This document shows, one piece after another, positions 1-7,091 of a DNA stretch of 64,000 nucleotides. Each line of letters starts with the position of its first letter. Position 1 is the first letter of the stretch. Source of the DNA: DATJFQ01 sp035492775 (GTDB lineage Bacteria; Acidobacteriota; Vicinamibacteria; Vicinamibacterales; 2-12-FULL-66-21). The DNA lies in assembly GCA_035492775.1 (NCBI GenBank), contig DATJIW010000065.1, forward strand, positions 1-64,000, written 5' to 3'. The position numbers and the translations under genes are program-made. The notes below the pieces were generated by a model. The model ran no database searches. It was not told where the DNA came from and worked only from the letters and a program-made list of their open reading frames with translations.

Positions 1-114
1 ATCGAGGAGTACAACGAAACGCGCCCCCATCAGGGCCGGTGGTGCTATGGCAAGACGCCGATGCAAACGTTTCGTGACAGTCTGGACCTGGCCAAAGAAA
101 AACAAATTCACTAG
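1..114 (+). CDS. C-terminal fragment of IS481/IS3-type transposase (cut by window edge)
   Basis: Only the last 37 codons are present, in frame from base 1 and ending at TAG 112-114. They read EEYNETRPHQGRW...YGKTPMQTF, the end of the rve integrase core that is typical of IS481-family transposases; the Glu near the start may be the last residue of the DDE triad. The enzyme would cut and join the ends of its own insertion sequence. The rest of the element lies upstream of the window, so whether it is intact cannot be judged. Confidence 0.8.
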   Translation: MEEYNETRPHQGRWCYGKTPMQTFRDSLDLAKEKQIH

Positions 115-145
115 CACGACGAGGAACGACTCAGACATGGCCGAC

Positions 146-172
146 GTCAGATCGAGTCCTGACTAATACACA
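146..172. repeat. Putative right terminal inverted repeat of the IS element
   Basis: About 30 bp after the transposase stop the sequence runs GTCAGATCGAGTCC and ends in TAATACACA. Ends of the TGT...ACA type are usual for IS481 elements. The left end is outside the window, so the match cannot be confirmed here. Confidence 0.35.
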
Positions 173-254
173 TCATCATCGCGCGCCGTGCGACGCGGGG
201 ACGTGATGCGATGTCGCAATCAGGTGGCGATGCTGCCCTCCGCGGCCTGCCCAT

Positions 255-343
255 TCCGTGGCCTGATCCCATTTCCGTGGCCTACCCATTTCGTCTCTCC
301 GTGGCCTCCGTGGCCTCTTAGTTAACCTCCCTCTCCGTGGCCT
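255..343. repeat. Cluster of five TCCGTGGCCT decamers
   Basis: The decamer occurs at 255-264, 274-283, 298-307, 307-316 and 334-343. The cluster fills the noncoding stretch after the IS end and runs into the last codons of the phoR-like gene, whose stop codon (318-320 on the plus strand) lies inside it. The rest of 173-254 shows no recognisable feature. Confidence 0.7.
296..335. repeat. Left arm of a perfect 40-bp inverted repeat
   Basis: The reverse complement of this segment is found without mismatch at 5683-5722. The core is GTTAACTAAGAGGCCACGGA. The two arms enclose about 5.35 kb holding the phoRB pair, a lipoprotein and two transporters. This arm overlaps the 3' end of the histidine kinase gene. 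Confidence 0.85.
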
Positions 344-2093
344 CCACCGGCAATTCGATCGTGAAGACCGCACCGCGCGGCAGGCGATTGGCCGCGCGCA
401 CGTAACCGCCGTGGATCTCGACGATGTGCTTGACAATCGAGAGTCCGAGGCCCGTCCCGCCGGGGTCCTTGCCGTCGCGGGTGCGCGACTTGTCGACGCG
501 GTAGAAGCGTTCGAAGACCCGGCCCAGATCTTCTTCCGGGATACCCGGGCCTTCGTCCGAGACGGAGATGAGCAGACGCCCCTCGCGGCGGATGCTCTGG
601 ACCACGATCCGCCCGCCTTCCGGTGAATAGTTCGCCGCGTTCTCCACGAGGTTTCGCAGCGCATCCTGCAGTTTCTGAGCGTCCGCCCGAACGCTCGTCG
701 CGTCCGCGGCGATCCGTCGCTCCAGCGAGAGCGACTTCGACTCGAGCAGCGGCGCGAGATCCGCCTCGACTCTCGTGGCGATCGCGTCGAGCGGACAACT
801 GGCGGCGTCGAGCCGCTCCTGGCCCGACTCGAGCCGCGCGAGCCGGAGCAGATCGCGCACGAGGCGCTCCATGCGCAGCGTGTGGCGCGTGATGACTTCG
901 AGGAACGACTTGCTTTCGTCCGCCGTGGCGTCACCGAGGGCTTCCAGATAGCCGCGGATCGCCGTCAACGGCGTCCGGAGCTCGTGCGACACGTTTGCGA
1001 CGAAATCCCGCCGGACGCGATCGGCACGCCTCAAGTCGGTGATGTCGTGGAGTACCAGCACGGCACCCGTCGCCGCCGCCGCGCTCACCGATGCCGTTCG
1101 CGCGATCAACACCGTATCCGCGTCGTGTCCGGGCAGCTCGATGCTGGCGGTCGGATCGCGCCGCAGCGCGGCGGAGATCTGTTCCTTGATCGCAGGATTG
1201 CGAATGACTTCCACGTAATGCCGTCCCGCGGGGTCGTCATCGAGGCGCAGCATGCCGCGCACCGCGGCGTTCGCGAGCTGCACGCGCCCGCCGGCGTCGA
1301 CGACGAGCACGCCTTCGATCATGCCGGCGAGGATGGCGGCCATGCGCGCGCGGTCGGACGCCAGCTCGTTCATTTGCGACCCGAGGGCCTGGACGGACGC
1401 ATCCAGCGCCCGCGCCACCGTTCCAATCTCATCGTCCGCATAATCGGCCGCGCGGTGGGCGAGGTCGCCCGCCGAGTAACGTCGCGCGACGCCGGCGATT
1501 GCACGCAGTCGCCGCCCCAGCACGACCGAGAGCGCCCATGTCATGGCCAGCGCGCCCAGCGTCGCCGACGCGAGGCCGACGAGCGCATAGTTGCGGACCC
1601 GCGCGAGCTGCCGGTCGACATCCGTGAGCGGCAGCGCGACCCGGACCGTCGCGATGGCGCTCGTCGAACCCGGGACGGGCACCGCCGTGTACATCATGTA
1701 AGTCTTGAGCGTGGTGCTGTAGCGCCGCGACACTCCGAAGCCTTCGGCGCGGGACTGCACGACCTCGGGACGCGTGCCGTGGTTCTCGAGGGCCAGCACG
1801 CCGGCCTCGTCGAGTTCAGAATCGCCGAGCACGCGCCCGTCCCGCGCGATGAACGTCACCCGCGCGCCGAGAATGTTGCCGAGCGCGTGGGCTTCCGCCT
1901 GGATGTCGGGCTGCGTGCCGGGCGTGCGGTGCGACAGCGTTTCCGCCGCGAGGCTGGCCTCGTGCCGCAGCTCGACGACGACCCGCGCTTCGAGATCGCG
2001 GCGTATCGACCACGACACCAGCGCGGTCGCTACGAGGACGGCCACGACGGCGGCCGCCAGCGCGGTCAGGAAGATCTTGGTCCGGAAGGTCAC
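318..2093 (-). CDS. phoR: PhoR-like membrane sensor histidine kinase
   Basis: This is a 591-residue sensor kinase that autophosphorylates on His and passes the phosphate to the response regulator encoded just upstream. A first membrane helix (about residues 8-28) and a second (about 165-190) bracket an extracytoplasmic sensor. HAMP, PAS, HisKA (VSHELRTPL, phospho-His) and HATPase (NLVENAANYSPEGG; DEGPGIP; GGTGLGLSIV) domains follow. The GTG at 2093 was chosen because it overlaps the regulator stop as GTGA; a longer frame reaching 2237 lies inside phoB. The architecture matches PhoR of the phosphate-starvation response, but no pst or phoU genes are nearby, so the signal is inferred. The last codons fall within a repeat shared with 5.7 kb. 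Confidence 0.88.
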   Translation of the reverse strand: MTFRTKIFLTALAAAVVAVLVATALVSWSIRRDLEARVVVELRHEASLAAETLSHRTPGTQPDIQAEAHALGNILGARVTFIARDGRVLGDSELDEAGVLALENHGTRPEVVQSRAEGFGVSRRYSTTLKTYMMYTAVPVPGSTSAIATVRVALPLTDVDRQLARVRNYALVGLASATLGALAMTWALSVVLGRRLRAIAGVARRYSAGDLAHRAADYADDEIGTVARALDASVQALGSQMNELASDRARMAAILAGMIEGVLVVDAGGRVQLANAAVRGMLRLDDDPAGRHYVEVIRNPAIKEQISAALRRDPTASIELPGHDADTVLIARTASVSAAAATGAVLVLHDITDLRRADRVRRDFVANVSHELRTPLTAIRGYLEALGDATADESKSFLEVITRHTLRMERLVRDLLRLARLESGQERLDAASCPLDAIATRVEADLAPLLESKSLSLERRIAADATSVRADAQKLQDALRNLVENAANYSPEGGRIVVQSIRREGRLLISVSDEGPGIPEEDLGRVFERFYRVDKSRTRDGKDPGGTGLGLSIVKHIVEIHGGYVRAANRLPRGAVFTIELPVEATEREVN

Positions 2094-2782
2094 ACGCGGG
2101 GAGGCGGCGTGTCGGCGAGTTTGTAGCCGAACTGCTTGATCGTGACGATCGCGCGCTCCAGGTAAGGAAGCTTCTCGCGAAGCCGCCGGACGTGCACGTC
2201 GACCGTCCGCGTGCCGCCGGTGTATTGATATCCCCACACGTCGGTGAGCAGCCGATCGCGTGAGAGGACGCGCCCCGGCCGCTGCAGCAGGTACTGCAGC
2301 AGCAGAAATTCCTTTGCCGTCAGCCGCACGGGCGCGCCGTCGAATTCGACCGCATGACGATCGGCGTCGATGAACAACGGCCCGTATCGCAGCACCGGCG
2401 CCGCCTCAGTACGCGTGACGCGCCGCAGGAGTGCGTCGACGCGCGCCGCCACTTCTTTCGGGCTGAACGGTTTCGTCACGTAGTCGTCCGCGCCCAGCTC
2501 GAGTCCGCGAACGCGGTCGTCTTCGTCCGCCTTCGCGGTCAGCATCAGGATCGGGATGGACGCGGTGACCGGATCGCGTCGCAGCGCCTGGCACACATGC
2601 AGGCCATCCATTCCGGGAAGCATCAGGTCCAGGACGATGAGATCCGGCGCGTGCGCCGCCACGTGGGGCAGCACCGCGGATCCAGACGACAGCATGTCGA
2701 TCTCGTGGTCGCCTTTTTGAAGCGTGTGGCGCAGCAAACCTGCAATATCGGCATCGTCTTCGACGATGAGCACACGGCTCAC
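2090..2782 (-). CDS. phoB: PhoB-like response regulator (OmpR/PhoB family)
   Basis: This is a 230-residue protein, close to the 229 residues of PhoB. The receiver domain has the acidic pocket VEDD, the phospho-acceptor in LDLMLPGMDGL and a conserved Lys in VTKPF. The C-terminal winged helix carries LTAKEFLLLQYL and the recognition segment TRTVDVHVRRLREKL. It is a DNA-binding transcription factor that acts after phosphorylation by the partner kinase. The GTG at 2782 (VSRVLIVEDD) fits family length better than an ATG at 2845. It is first in the operon and overlaps the kinase by 4 nt. The gene is divergent from the lipoprotein at 2943. Confidence 0.88.
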   Translation of the reverse strand: MSRVLIVEDDADIAGLLRHTLQKGDHEIDMLSSGSAVLPHVAAHAPDLIVLDLMLPGMDGLHVCQALRRDPVTASIPILMLTAKADEDDRVRGLELGADDYVTKPFSPKEVAARVDALLRRVTRTEAAPVLRYGPLFIDADRHAVEFDGAPVRLTAKEFLLLQYLLQRPGRVLSRDRLLTDVWGYQYTGGTRTVDVHVRRLREKLPYLERAIVTIKQFGYKLADTPPPRV

Positions 2783-2850
2783 GGCACGATGTCCTGAGCG
2801 TGAATCAACAGTTGAGCCATTTCGAGGACAGCAGAATTGTGGCACTCCCT

Positions 2851-2877
2851 GAAATCCGGCGCAAACGGCCGGATTTC
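2851..2877. promoter_or_regulatory. Inverted repeat between divergent phoB and lipoprotein genes
   Basis: A perfect 9-bp stem (GAAATCCGG / CCGGATTTC) surrounds a 9-nt spacer in the 160-bp divergent gap. It could be an operator shared by both promoters or an attenuator-like hairpin. No T-run follows on either side, so it is unlikely to be an intrinsic terminator. Confidence 0.45.
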
Positions 2878-2942
2878 GAACGTTTCAGCGGACGACGGGC
2901 GTGGCATCCCCGTTGATATACACCCGAGTGAGGAGTGAGACC

Positions 2943-3542
2943 ATGAGAACCCTGCAGAGACCGTTCGTCCGCCGCGCAGCCGTCGTTGCAGCCGGCGCGG
3001 CGCTCGCCGCCGCGGGCTGCGCGCCGCGCGCGGTGTCTGACAGTGATGCGCGGTTCACCGCGCCCGCATCGGCGATGTCGGTGGCGTGCGAACCCATGCA
3101 GCGCGCGATCGTTCACCCCGCCGTCGTGAATGGCGCGGTGATGTCGCAGGTCGAGTGCGTGACCGCTGTGCCGACGGGGGCCGGTGCGGGTGGATTCCAG
3201 ACCGTCGCGTACACGCCGCAAGGTGCGGCGATTCCGGCCGCGCTGCAGACATATGAGGCGCCGGTTGCGTACGCGCCCGCGCGGGTCGTGCCTGCCACGT
3301 ATTCGACGTACTCCGCGCCCGCCCCGCGGCGCGTCGTCAGTCAGCCGGCGCAGCACTACGTGCCACGCCATACGACGCGTTCGGTGAAGAAGAGCGCGCT
3401 CATCATCGGATCCTCCGCCGGCGCAGGCGCGGGTCTGGGGGCGGTGATCGGAGGCAAGAAGGGAGCGGCGATCGGCGCACTGGTCGCGGGCGGCGGCGCG
3501 ACGCTGTGGGATCAGATTACGCGGCACAAGCAGAATCAGTAG
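2943..3542 (+). CDS. Glycine-zipper outer-membrane lipoprotein of unknown role
   Basis: This is a 199-residue protein. The ATG at 2943 follows an AGGAG 8-9 nt upstream. The N-terminus is Arg-rich, then hydrophobic, ending in the lipobox AAAGC, so it is probably lipidated and exported. The middle is Ala/Pro/Tyr-rich and low in complexity. Residues about 155-185 form a Gly-zipper (GSSAGAGAGLGAVIGGKKGAAIGALVAGG), as in the 17-kDa surface antigen and YMGG-type families that insert in the outer membrane. A strong intrinsic terminator follows. The exact function is not known. Confidence 0.72.
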   Translation: MRTLQRPFVRRAAVVAAGAALAAAGCAPRAVSDSDARFTAPASAMSVACEPMQRAIVHPAVVNGAVMSQVECVTAVPTGAGAGGFQTVAYTPQGAAIPAALQTYEAPVAYAPARVVPATYSTYSAPAPRRVVSQPAQHYVPRHTTRSVKKSALIIGSSAGAGAGLGAVIGGKKGAAIGALVAGGGATLWDQITRHKQNQ

Positions 3543-3564
3543 GCAATGCATTCGTGACCCCACG

Positions 3565-3594
3565 AAAAAGGCGCCGGCCATGCGGCGCCTTTTT
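3565..3594 (+). terminator. Rho-independent terminator
   Basis: The 11-bp stem AAAAAGGCGCC pairs with GGCGCCTTTTT across a 7-nt loop, and a T-run follows. It lies 22 nt after the lipoprotein stop. The A/T-flanked symmetry would also let it work on the opposite strand. Confidence 0.85.
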
Positions 3595-3633
3595 TGTTTG
3601 AACGATGCCGTCCGCCCGGTAGGATGGAGCAGC

Positions 3634-4323
3634 GTGACACTGCTTGCGGCCGCACTGCTCCTCGGTTTTCTGCATGGGCTCGGCGCCGACCATTTGATGG
3701 CCATCGCGGCGCTTTCGGTGGACGGCGGGATCCGTTCGCCTGCCGCGACGCGACGACGCGCGCTGCGGGTGGCGACTCGATTCGCGATCGGCCACGCGCT
3801 GTTCCTGAGTTGCGGCGCGGGGCTGCTGGTGCTCATCGGCTGGTCGATGCCCGCCGTCATCGAGCGCGGCGGCGAGATGCTCGGCGGCTTCCTGCTCGTG
3901 GCCATGGGCGTGGCGGCGCTGTGGGGGCTTTTTTCGGGACGCATCTACGGCCATACGCATCGGCACTCGCATGAGCCGCGTCCGCACTGGCACCTGCACG
4001 TCGGGCCGCGCGATCACCACCCGGCGGCCGTCGCCCATTCGCACCTGCCCATGATGATCGGCGCCGCGTTCGCCGTCAGCAGTCTGCGTGCGCTGGCCAT
4101 GCTGACGCCATTGGGCGGGCACCTCGGCGCGGCTCCGCTTCCACTGCTGCTCTCGCTGATTCTCGTATTCGCCGCCGGCATCCTGATTTCGATGTCGCTG
4201 TTCGGCGTCGCGCTCGCACGTGTGCTCTCGACGCGCGCGCTCGGCCGAATCGGCACGGGTGCGTCGCTCCTCGTGGGGGCCTCTTCGATCGTCCTCGGCG
4301 TGGCGTGGATCGTCACGACCTGA
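3634..4323 (+). CDS. Membrane metal transporter-like protein (UreH/HupE/NicO type)
   Basis: This is a 229-residue, highly hydrophobic protein with about six membrane segments. The first helix carries H14-GLGA-D19-H20, resembling the HX4DH signature of nickel/cobalt permeases. A cytoplasmic or periplasmic loop at about residues 107-140 is very His-rich (HTHRHSHEP, HWHLHV, HHP), as expected for metal capture. Start GTG 3634 was preferred because AGGATGGAG lies just upstream; the in-frame ATG at 3580 sits in the terminator hairpin. Substrate (Ni, Co or another divalent cation) is inferred only. The gene is convergent with the MFS gene. Confidence 0.7.
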   Translation: MTLLAAALLLGFLHGLGADHLMAIAALSVDGGIRSPAATRRRALRVATRFAIGHALFLSCGAGLLVLIGWSMPAVIERGGEMLGGFLLVAMGVAALWGLFSGRIYGHTHRHSHEPRPHWHLHVGPRDHHPAAVAHSHLPMMIGAAFAVSSLRALAMLTPLGGHLGAAPLPLLLSLILVFAAGILISMSLFGVALARVLSTRALGRIGTGASLLVGASSIVLGVAWIVTT

Positions 4324-4363
4324 CGACCCGTCGCGGATGTGTGTTCGCTGCCGGCCGTTGGCG

Positions 4364-5569
4364 TCAGAGTTCGCGGACGCCGTGGCTGCGCATCAGGAAA
4401 TACACCGCCACGCAGAAAATGAGGCCGCCGTTCACGCCAAGCACGAGCGGCGCTGACGTGAGGCTCGCGACCCATCCGGCGGCCAGGCTGCCGAGCGGCA
4501 TCCCGCCGCGGAATGCCACCATGTAGATGCTCATGACCCGGCCTCGGAGGTTGTCGGGCACGATGAGCTGCACGAGCGATGAGGTCATCGAAAAGACCAT
4601 CAGCAGCGACGCGCCCGTGCCGAACAGGATCAGATCGCTCACCCACGCGACCCGCGAGATCGCGAACGCCGTCACGAGCATGCCGAAGACGCCCAGCAGG
4701 ACCAGCAGCGTCCGGCCCATGTGCTTGAATCGTCCGAGCCACGCAACAACGAGCGCGCCGCAGACGGCGCCCGCCCCGGAGAACGACATCATGTGGCTGT
4801 ACAGGTTGATGTCGCCGTGGAAGATGTTCCTGGCGAATACCGGCAGGAACGTCAGTAGCGGGAGGCCGAGAAACGTTGCCAGCGACGCCAGGATCGTGAG
4901 GGCGACGATCGTCGATTCCTTCCGCGCGTAATTGAAGCCGCCCTTGAAGTCCTGCATCATCGGCGTCTTTTCGGGCGGGGGCACGTGTTTGATCGTGAGC
5001 GACAGCAGCGCGACGATCACGACGAGAAATGAGAGCCCGTTCAGCGTGAAGCAGGACGCGGCACCCCATTGCGCGAGCGTGTAGCCGGCCAGCAGCGGCC
5101 CGAACACCCGCGCGAGATTGAACTGGATCGAGTTGAGCGCGATCGCGTTCGGCAGATCCTTCTTCTGGACGAGCGAGGGGATCAGCGCCTGATACGCCGG
5201 ACCGCCGAACGACTGGCCGAGCCCCGCGACGAACGACATCAGCAGGATGTGCTGGACGCGTACGACGTGCGCGAAGATCAGCGCCGCCAGCACGAGGGCG
5301 GTCGTCATCTGAACGAACTGCGAGACGATCAGCAGATGGCGGCGGTCGCGGCGGTCAGCGACGACGCCGCCGACGAGCGTGAAGAGCAGGATGGGGAGCT
5401 GGCCGAGGAAATCGTCGAGGCCGAGGAAAAACGACGATTTGGTCAGGTCGAAGACCAGCCACGCCTGGGCGACCTCCTGCATCCAGTTGCCCACCGTCGA
5501 GGTAAAGGCACCCAACCAGAGCACGCGGAAGTCACGGTAGGTATAAGCAGCAAAGGCGCGGCGAAACAA
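4364..5569 (-). CDS. MFS transporter, EntS-like (MFS_3) exporter
   Basis: This is a 401-residue major facilitator with about 12 hydrophobic segments. The loop between helices 2 and 3 has the MFS motif A form GGVVADRRDRR. The N-terminus FRRAFAAYTYRDFRVLWLG and the overall pattern resemble the enterobactin exporter/MFS_3 group, which pump small molecules or drugs outward. The substrate is unknown. It is a single gene, convergent with the transporter at 3634. Upstream there is a GTCAT-ACCC-ATGAC palindrome that may be an operator. Confidence 0.82.
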   Translation of the reverse strand: MFRRAFAAYTYRDFRVLWLGAFTSTVGNWMQEVAQAWLVFDLTKSSFFLGLDDFLGQLPILLFTLVGGVVADRRDRRHLLIVSQFVQMTTALVLAALIFAHVVRVQHILLMSFVAGLGQSFGGPAYQALIPSLVQKKDLPNAIALNSIQFNLARVFGPLLAGYTLAQWGAASCFTLNGLSFLVVIVALLSLTIKHVPPPEKTPMMQDFKGGFNYARKESTIVALTILASLATFLGLPLLTFLPVFARNIFHGDINLYSHMMSFSGAGAVCGALVVAWLGRFKHMGRTLLVLLGVFGMLVTAFAISRVAWVSDLILFGTGASLLMVFSMTSSLVQLIVPDNLRGRVMSIYMVAFRGGMPLGSLAAGWVASLTSAPLVLGVNGGLIFCVAVYFLMRSHGVREL

Positions 5570-5584
5570 GCCCGTCTATCTTAC

Positions 5585-5598
5585 GTCATACCCATGAC
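5585..5598. promoter_or_regulatory. Palindrome upstream of MFS gene (possible operator)
   Basis: GTCAT and ATGAC half-sites are separated by 4 nt, 16 nt before the MFS start codon. Such short palindromes are commonly bound by TetR or MarR-type repressors. No regulator gene of that kind is adjacent, so binding is conjectural. Confidence 0.3.
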
Positions 5599-5682
5599 TT
5601 AGACGCCCCGTTGATCTGCGGGGCGGAGATGCGTATACTGCGCGGGTGGGGCGAAGAAAAAGCGAATATTGAGGCGGTTGGA

Positions 5683-5722
5683 GAGAGGGAGGTTAACTAA
5701 GAGGCCACGGAGGCCACGGAGA
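5683..5722. repeat. Right arm of the perfect 40-bp inverted repeat
   Basis: This segment is identical to the reverse complement of 296-335. It carries two copies of GGCCACGGA and lies at the left edge of the low-complexity tract that precedes imuA. Confidence 0.85.
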
Positions 5723-5754
5723 ACTTGGTGGGTTTACAGGCCACGAAGACGGGT

Positions 5755-5960
5755 AGAGGCCAGGGAGCAGAGAGGAGAGGCGGGCTCTAGAGAGAGGCGG
5801 CCAGGGGAGAGGCGGGCCGGGAGAGAGGCGGGCCAGGGAGAGAGGCGGGCTGAGGCGGCCCGGGGAGAAAGGGGGCCAGGGAAGGACGGCGACCAGGGAG
5901 AGGACGGACAGGGCGGAGAAGGCAGAGAAGGCAGAGAAGAAGGCCCCGGAAGGAAAGCGA
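5755..5960. repeat. GA/GGC-rich purine-biased low-complexity tract
   Basis: The plus strand is nearly all purines and GGC steps, with imperfect repeats of AGAGAGGCGGGCC. Open frames through it on both strands encode only Arg/Gly/Glu or Pro/Ser/Leu repeats, so they are not genes. The strong strand asymmetry could favour unusual DNA structure. Confidence 0.75.
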
Positions 5961-5970
5961 ACGCGGAAGC

Positions 5971-5994
5971 GGACGCGGACGCGGACGCGGACGC
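5971..5994. repeat. Hexamer tandem repeat (GGACGC)x4
   Basis: Four perfect tandem copies of GGACGC are present. They join the GA-rich tract to the 14-bp repeat array. Confidence 0.8.
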
Positions 5995-6028
5995 AGAAGG
6001 AAAGACGTGAACGGATCGTAAGACGCGG

Positions 6029-6155
6029 CACTGCGCCCGTGGCACTGCGCCCGTGGTACTGCGCCCGCGGCACTGCGCCCGTGGCACTGCGCCCACGGCA
6101 CTGAGCGCCCACGCCACTGAGCACGCGGCACTGAGTACGCGGCACGAAGCACGTG
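6029..6155. repeat. 14-bp tandem repeat array
   Basis: About nine head-to-tail units of GCACTGCGCCCGTG are present. The early units are nearly identical and the later ones are degenerate (GCACTGAGTACGCG, GCACGAAGCACGTG). The units are contiguous with no spacers, so this is a minisatellite, not a CRISPR array. Confidence 0.8.
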
Positions 6156-6159
6156 GGCA

Positions 6160-6335
6160 CGGAGGCACGGCGCACCAAGCACAGCGCACCAAGCACGGCG
6201 CACGGCGTACGGTGTTCGGCACCGAGCACGTGGCACGGCGCACCAAGCACGGCGCACGGCGCACCAAGCACAGCGCACGGCGCACCGAGCACGTGGCACG
6301 AAGCACGGCGCACCAAGCACGGCGCACGACGTACC
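6160..6335. repeat. Heptamer-based tandem repeat array upstream of imuA
   Basis: Heptamers GCACGGC, GCACCAA and GCACAGC alternate in nested blocks, and the 14-mer GCACCAAGCACGGC recurs several times. The array stops about 25 bp before the imuA start codon and occupies the place where its promoter and any LexA site would be expected. Confidence 0.8.
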
Positions 6336-6359
6336 CTGACGAAAGCGGGTTCAACGACT

Positions 6360-7013
6360 ATGCGGGCTGCTCTCGAATCTCTTCTGCGCGAACGGAAACT
6401 CGACGTCACGCTGACGTCAGCGGCGCCGTGTCCGGCGCCGGCCGATCGTCTGGCGGCGACAGGGAACCCCGATCTGGATGGCGCGCTCGGAGGAGGGCTG
6501 CGGCGCGGTCACCTGTCGGAAATCGCCGGCCGCGCGTCGAGCGGGCGGACGACGCTTCTGCTGACGACGCTTGCCGCGGCGACCGCGCGTGGAGAGGTGG
6601 TCGCGATCGTGGACGTCTGCGACACGTTCGATCCAGCGTCGGCCCAAGCGCACGGGGTCGATCTGACACGCGTGCTCTGGGTGCGCGACACGGGCGATCC
6701 CCTGCGCGCATTGAAAGCGTTCTCCCTCGTGCTGCAGGCGGGCAATTTCGGGCTCGTGGTGTTCGATCTCGCCGACGTCGCCCCGGTCGTCGTTCGCCGC
6801 TTTCCGTTTACGACGTGGCTGCGTGTGTCGCGCGCCATCGAAGGCAGCGACACCGTTGCGCTCGTCGTCGCGCAGGAGCGCACAGCGCGCAGTCCTCTCG
6901 GCGTGACGATCTCGCTCGAGCAGGGACCGGCGCGCTGGATGGGAGGTGCGGCCTCTCGCGCACGCCTGTTTGCAGGTGTTCATCCCGCGCCGCGCATCGT
7001 ACAGGCCCGCTGA
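6360..7013 (+). CDS. imuA: ImuA, RecA-like accessory factor of mutagenic repair
   Basis: This is a 217-residue RecA-fold protein. In established systems ImuA works with ImuB and DnaE2 in damage-induced, error-prone translesion synthesis. The N-terminus has LAATGNPDLDGALGGGLRRGHLSEI followed by a Walker A-like GRASSGRT (residues 57-64, Arg in place of the usual Lys). A Walker B-like hydrophobic strand ending in FDLADV occurs near residue 140. ATG 6360 begins the conserved part; an upstream in-frame ATG at 6153 would translate the repeat array and is rejected. imuB follows after 78 bp. The upstream region is repeat DNA, so SOS control is not visible. Confidence 0.8.
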   Translation: MRAALESLLRERKLDVTLTSAAPCPAPADRLAATGNPDLDGALGGGLRRGHLSEIAGRASSGRTTLLLTTLAAATARGEVVAIVDVCDTFDPASAQAHGVDLTRVLWVRDTGDPLRALKAFSLVLQAGNFGLVVFDLADVAPVVVRRFPFTTWLRVSRAIEGSDTVALVVAQERTARSPLGVTISLEQGPARWMGGAASRARLFAGVHPAPRIVQAR

Positions 7014-7091
7014 AACGAGTTTCAGTTTCCGTTTCTGTTACGGACGGCAGCTGACTGGCAACTGGCGGCTAGAGAGTGGCAACTGACGTTT

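Noticed and set aside
6029..6335. CRISPR-like array
   Set aside because: Units are contiguous 14- or 7-bp repeats without unique spacers, and no cas gene is present.
5693..6409. Several long overlapping open frames on both strands between the MFS gene and imuA
   Set aside because: They only translate tandem repeats (VRRAP, RRTKHGA and similar strings), have no ribosome sites, and exist in many frames at once.
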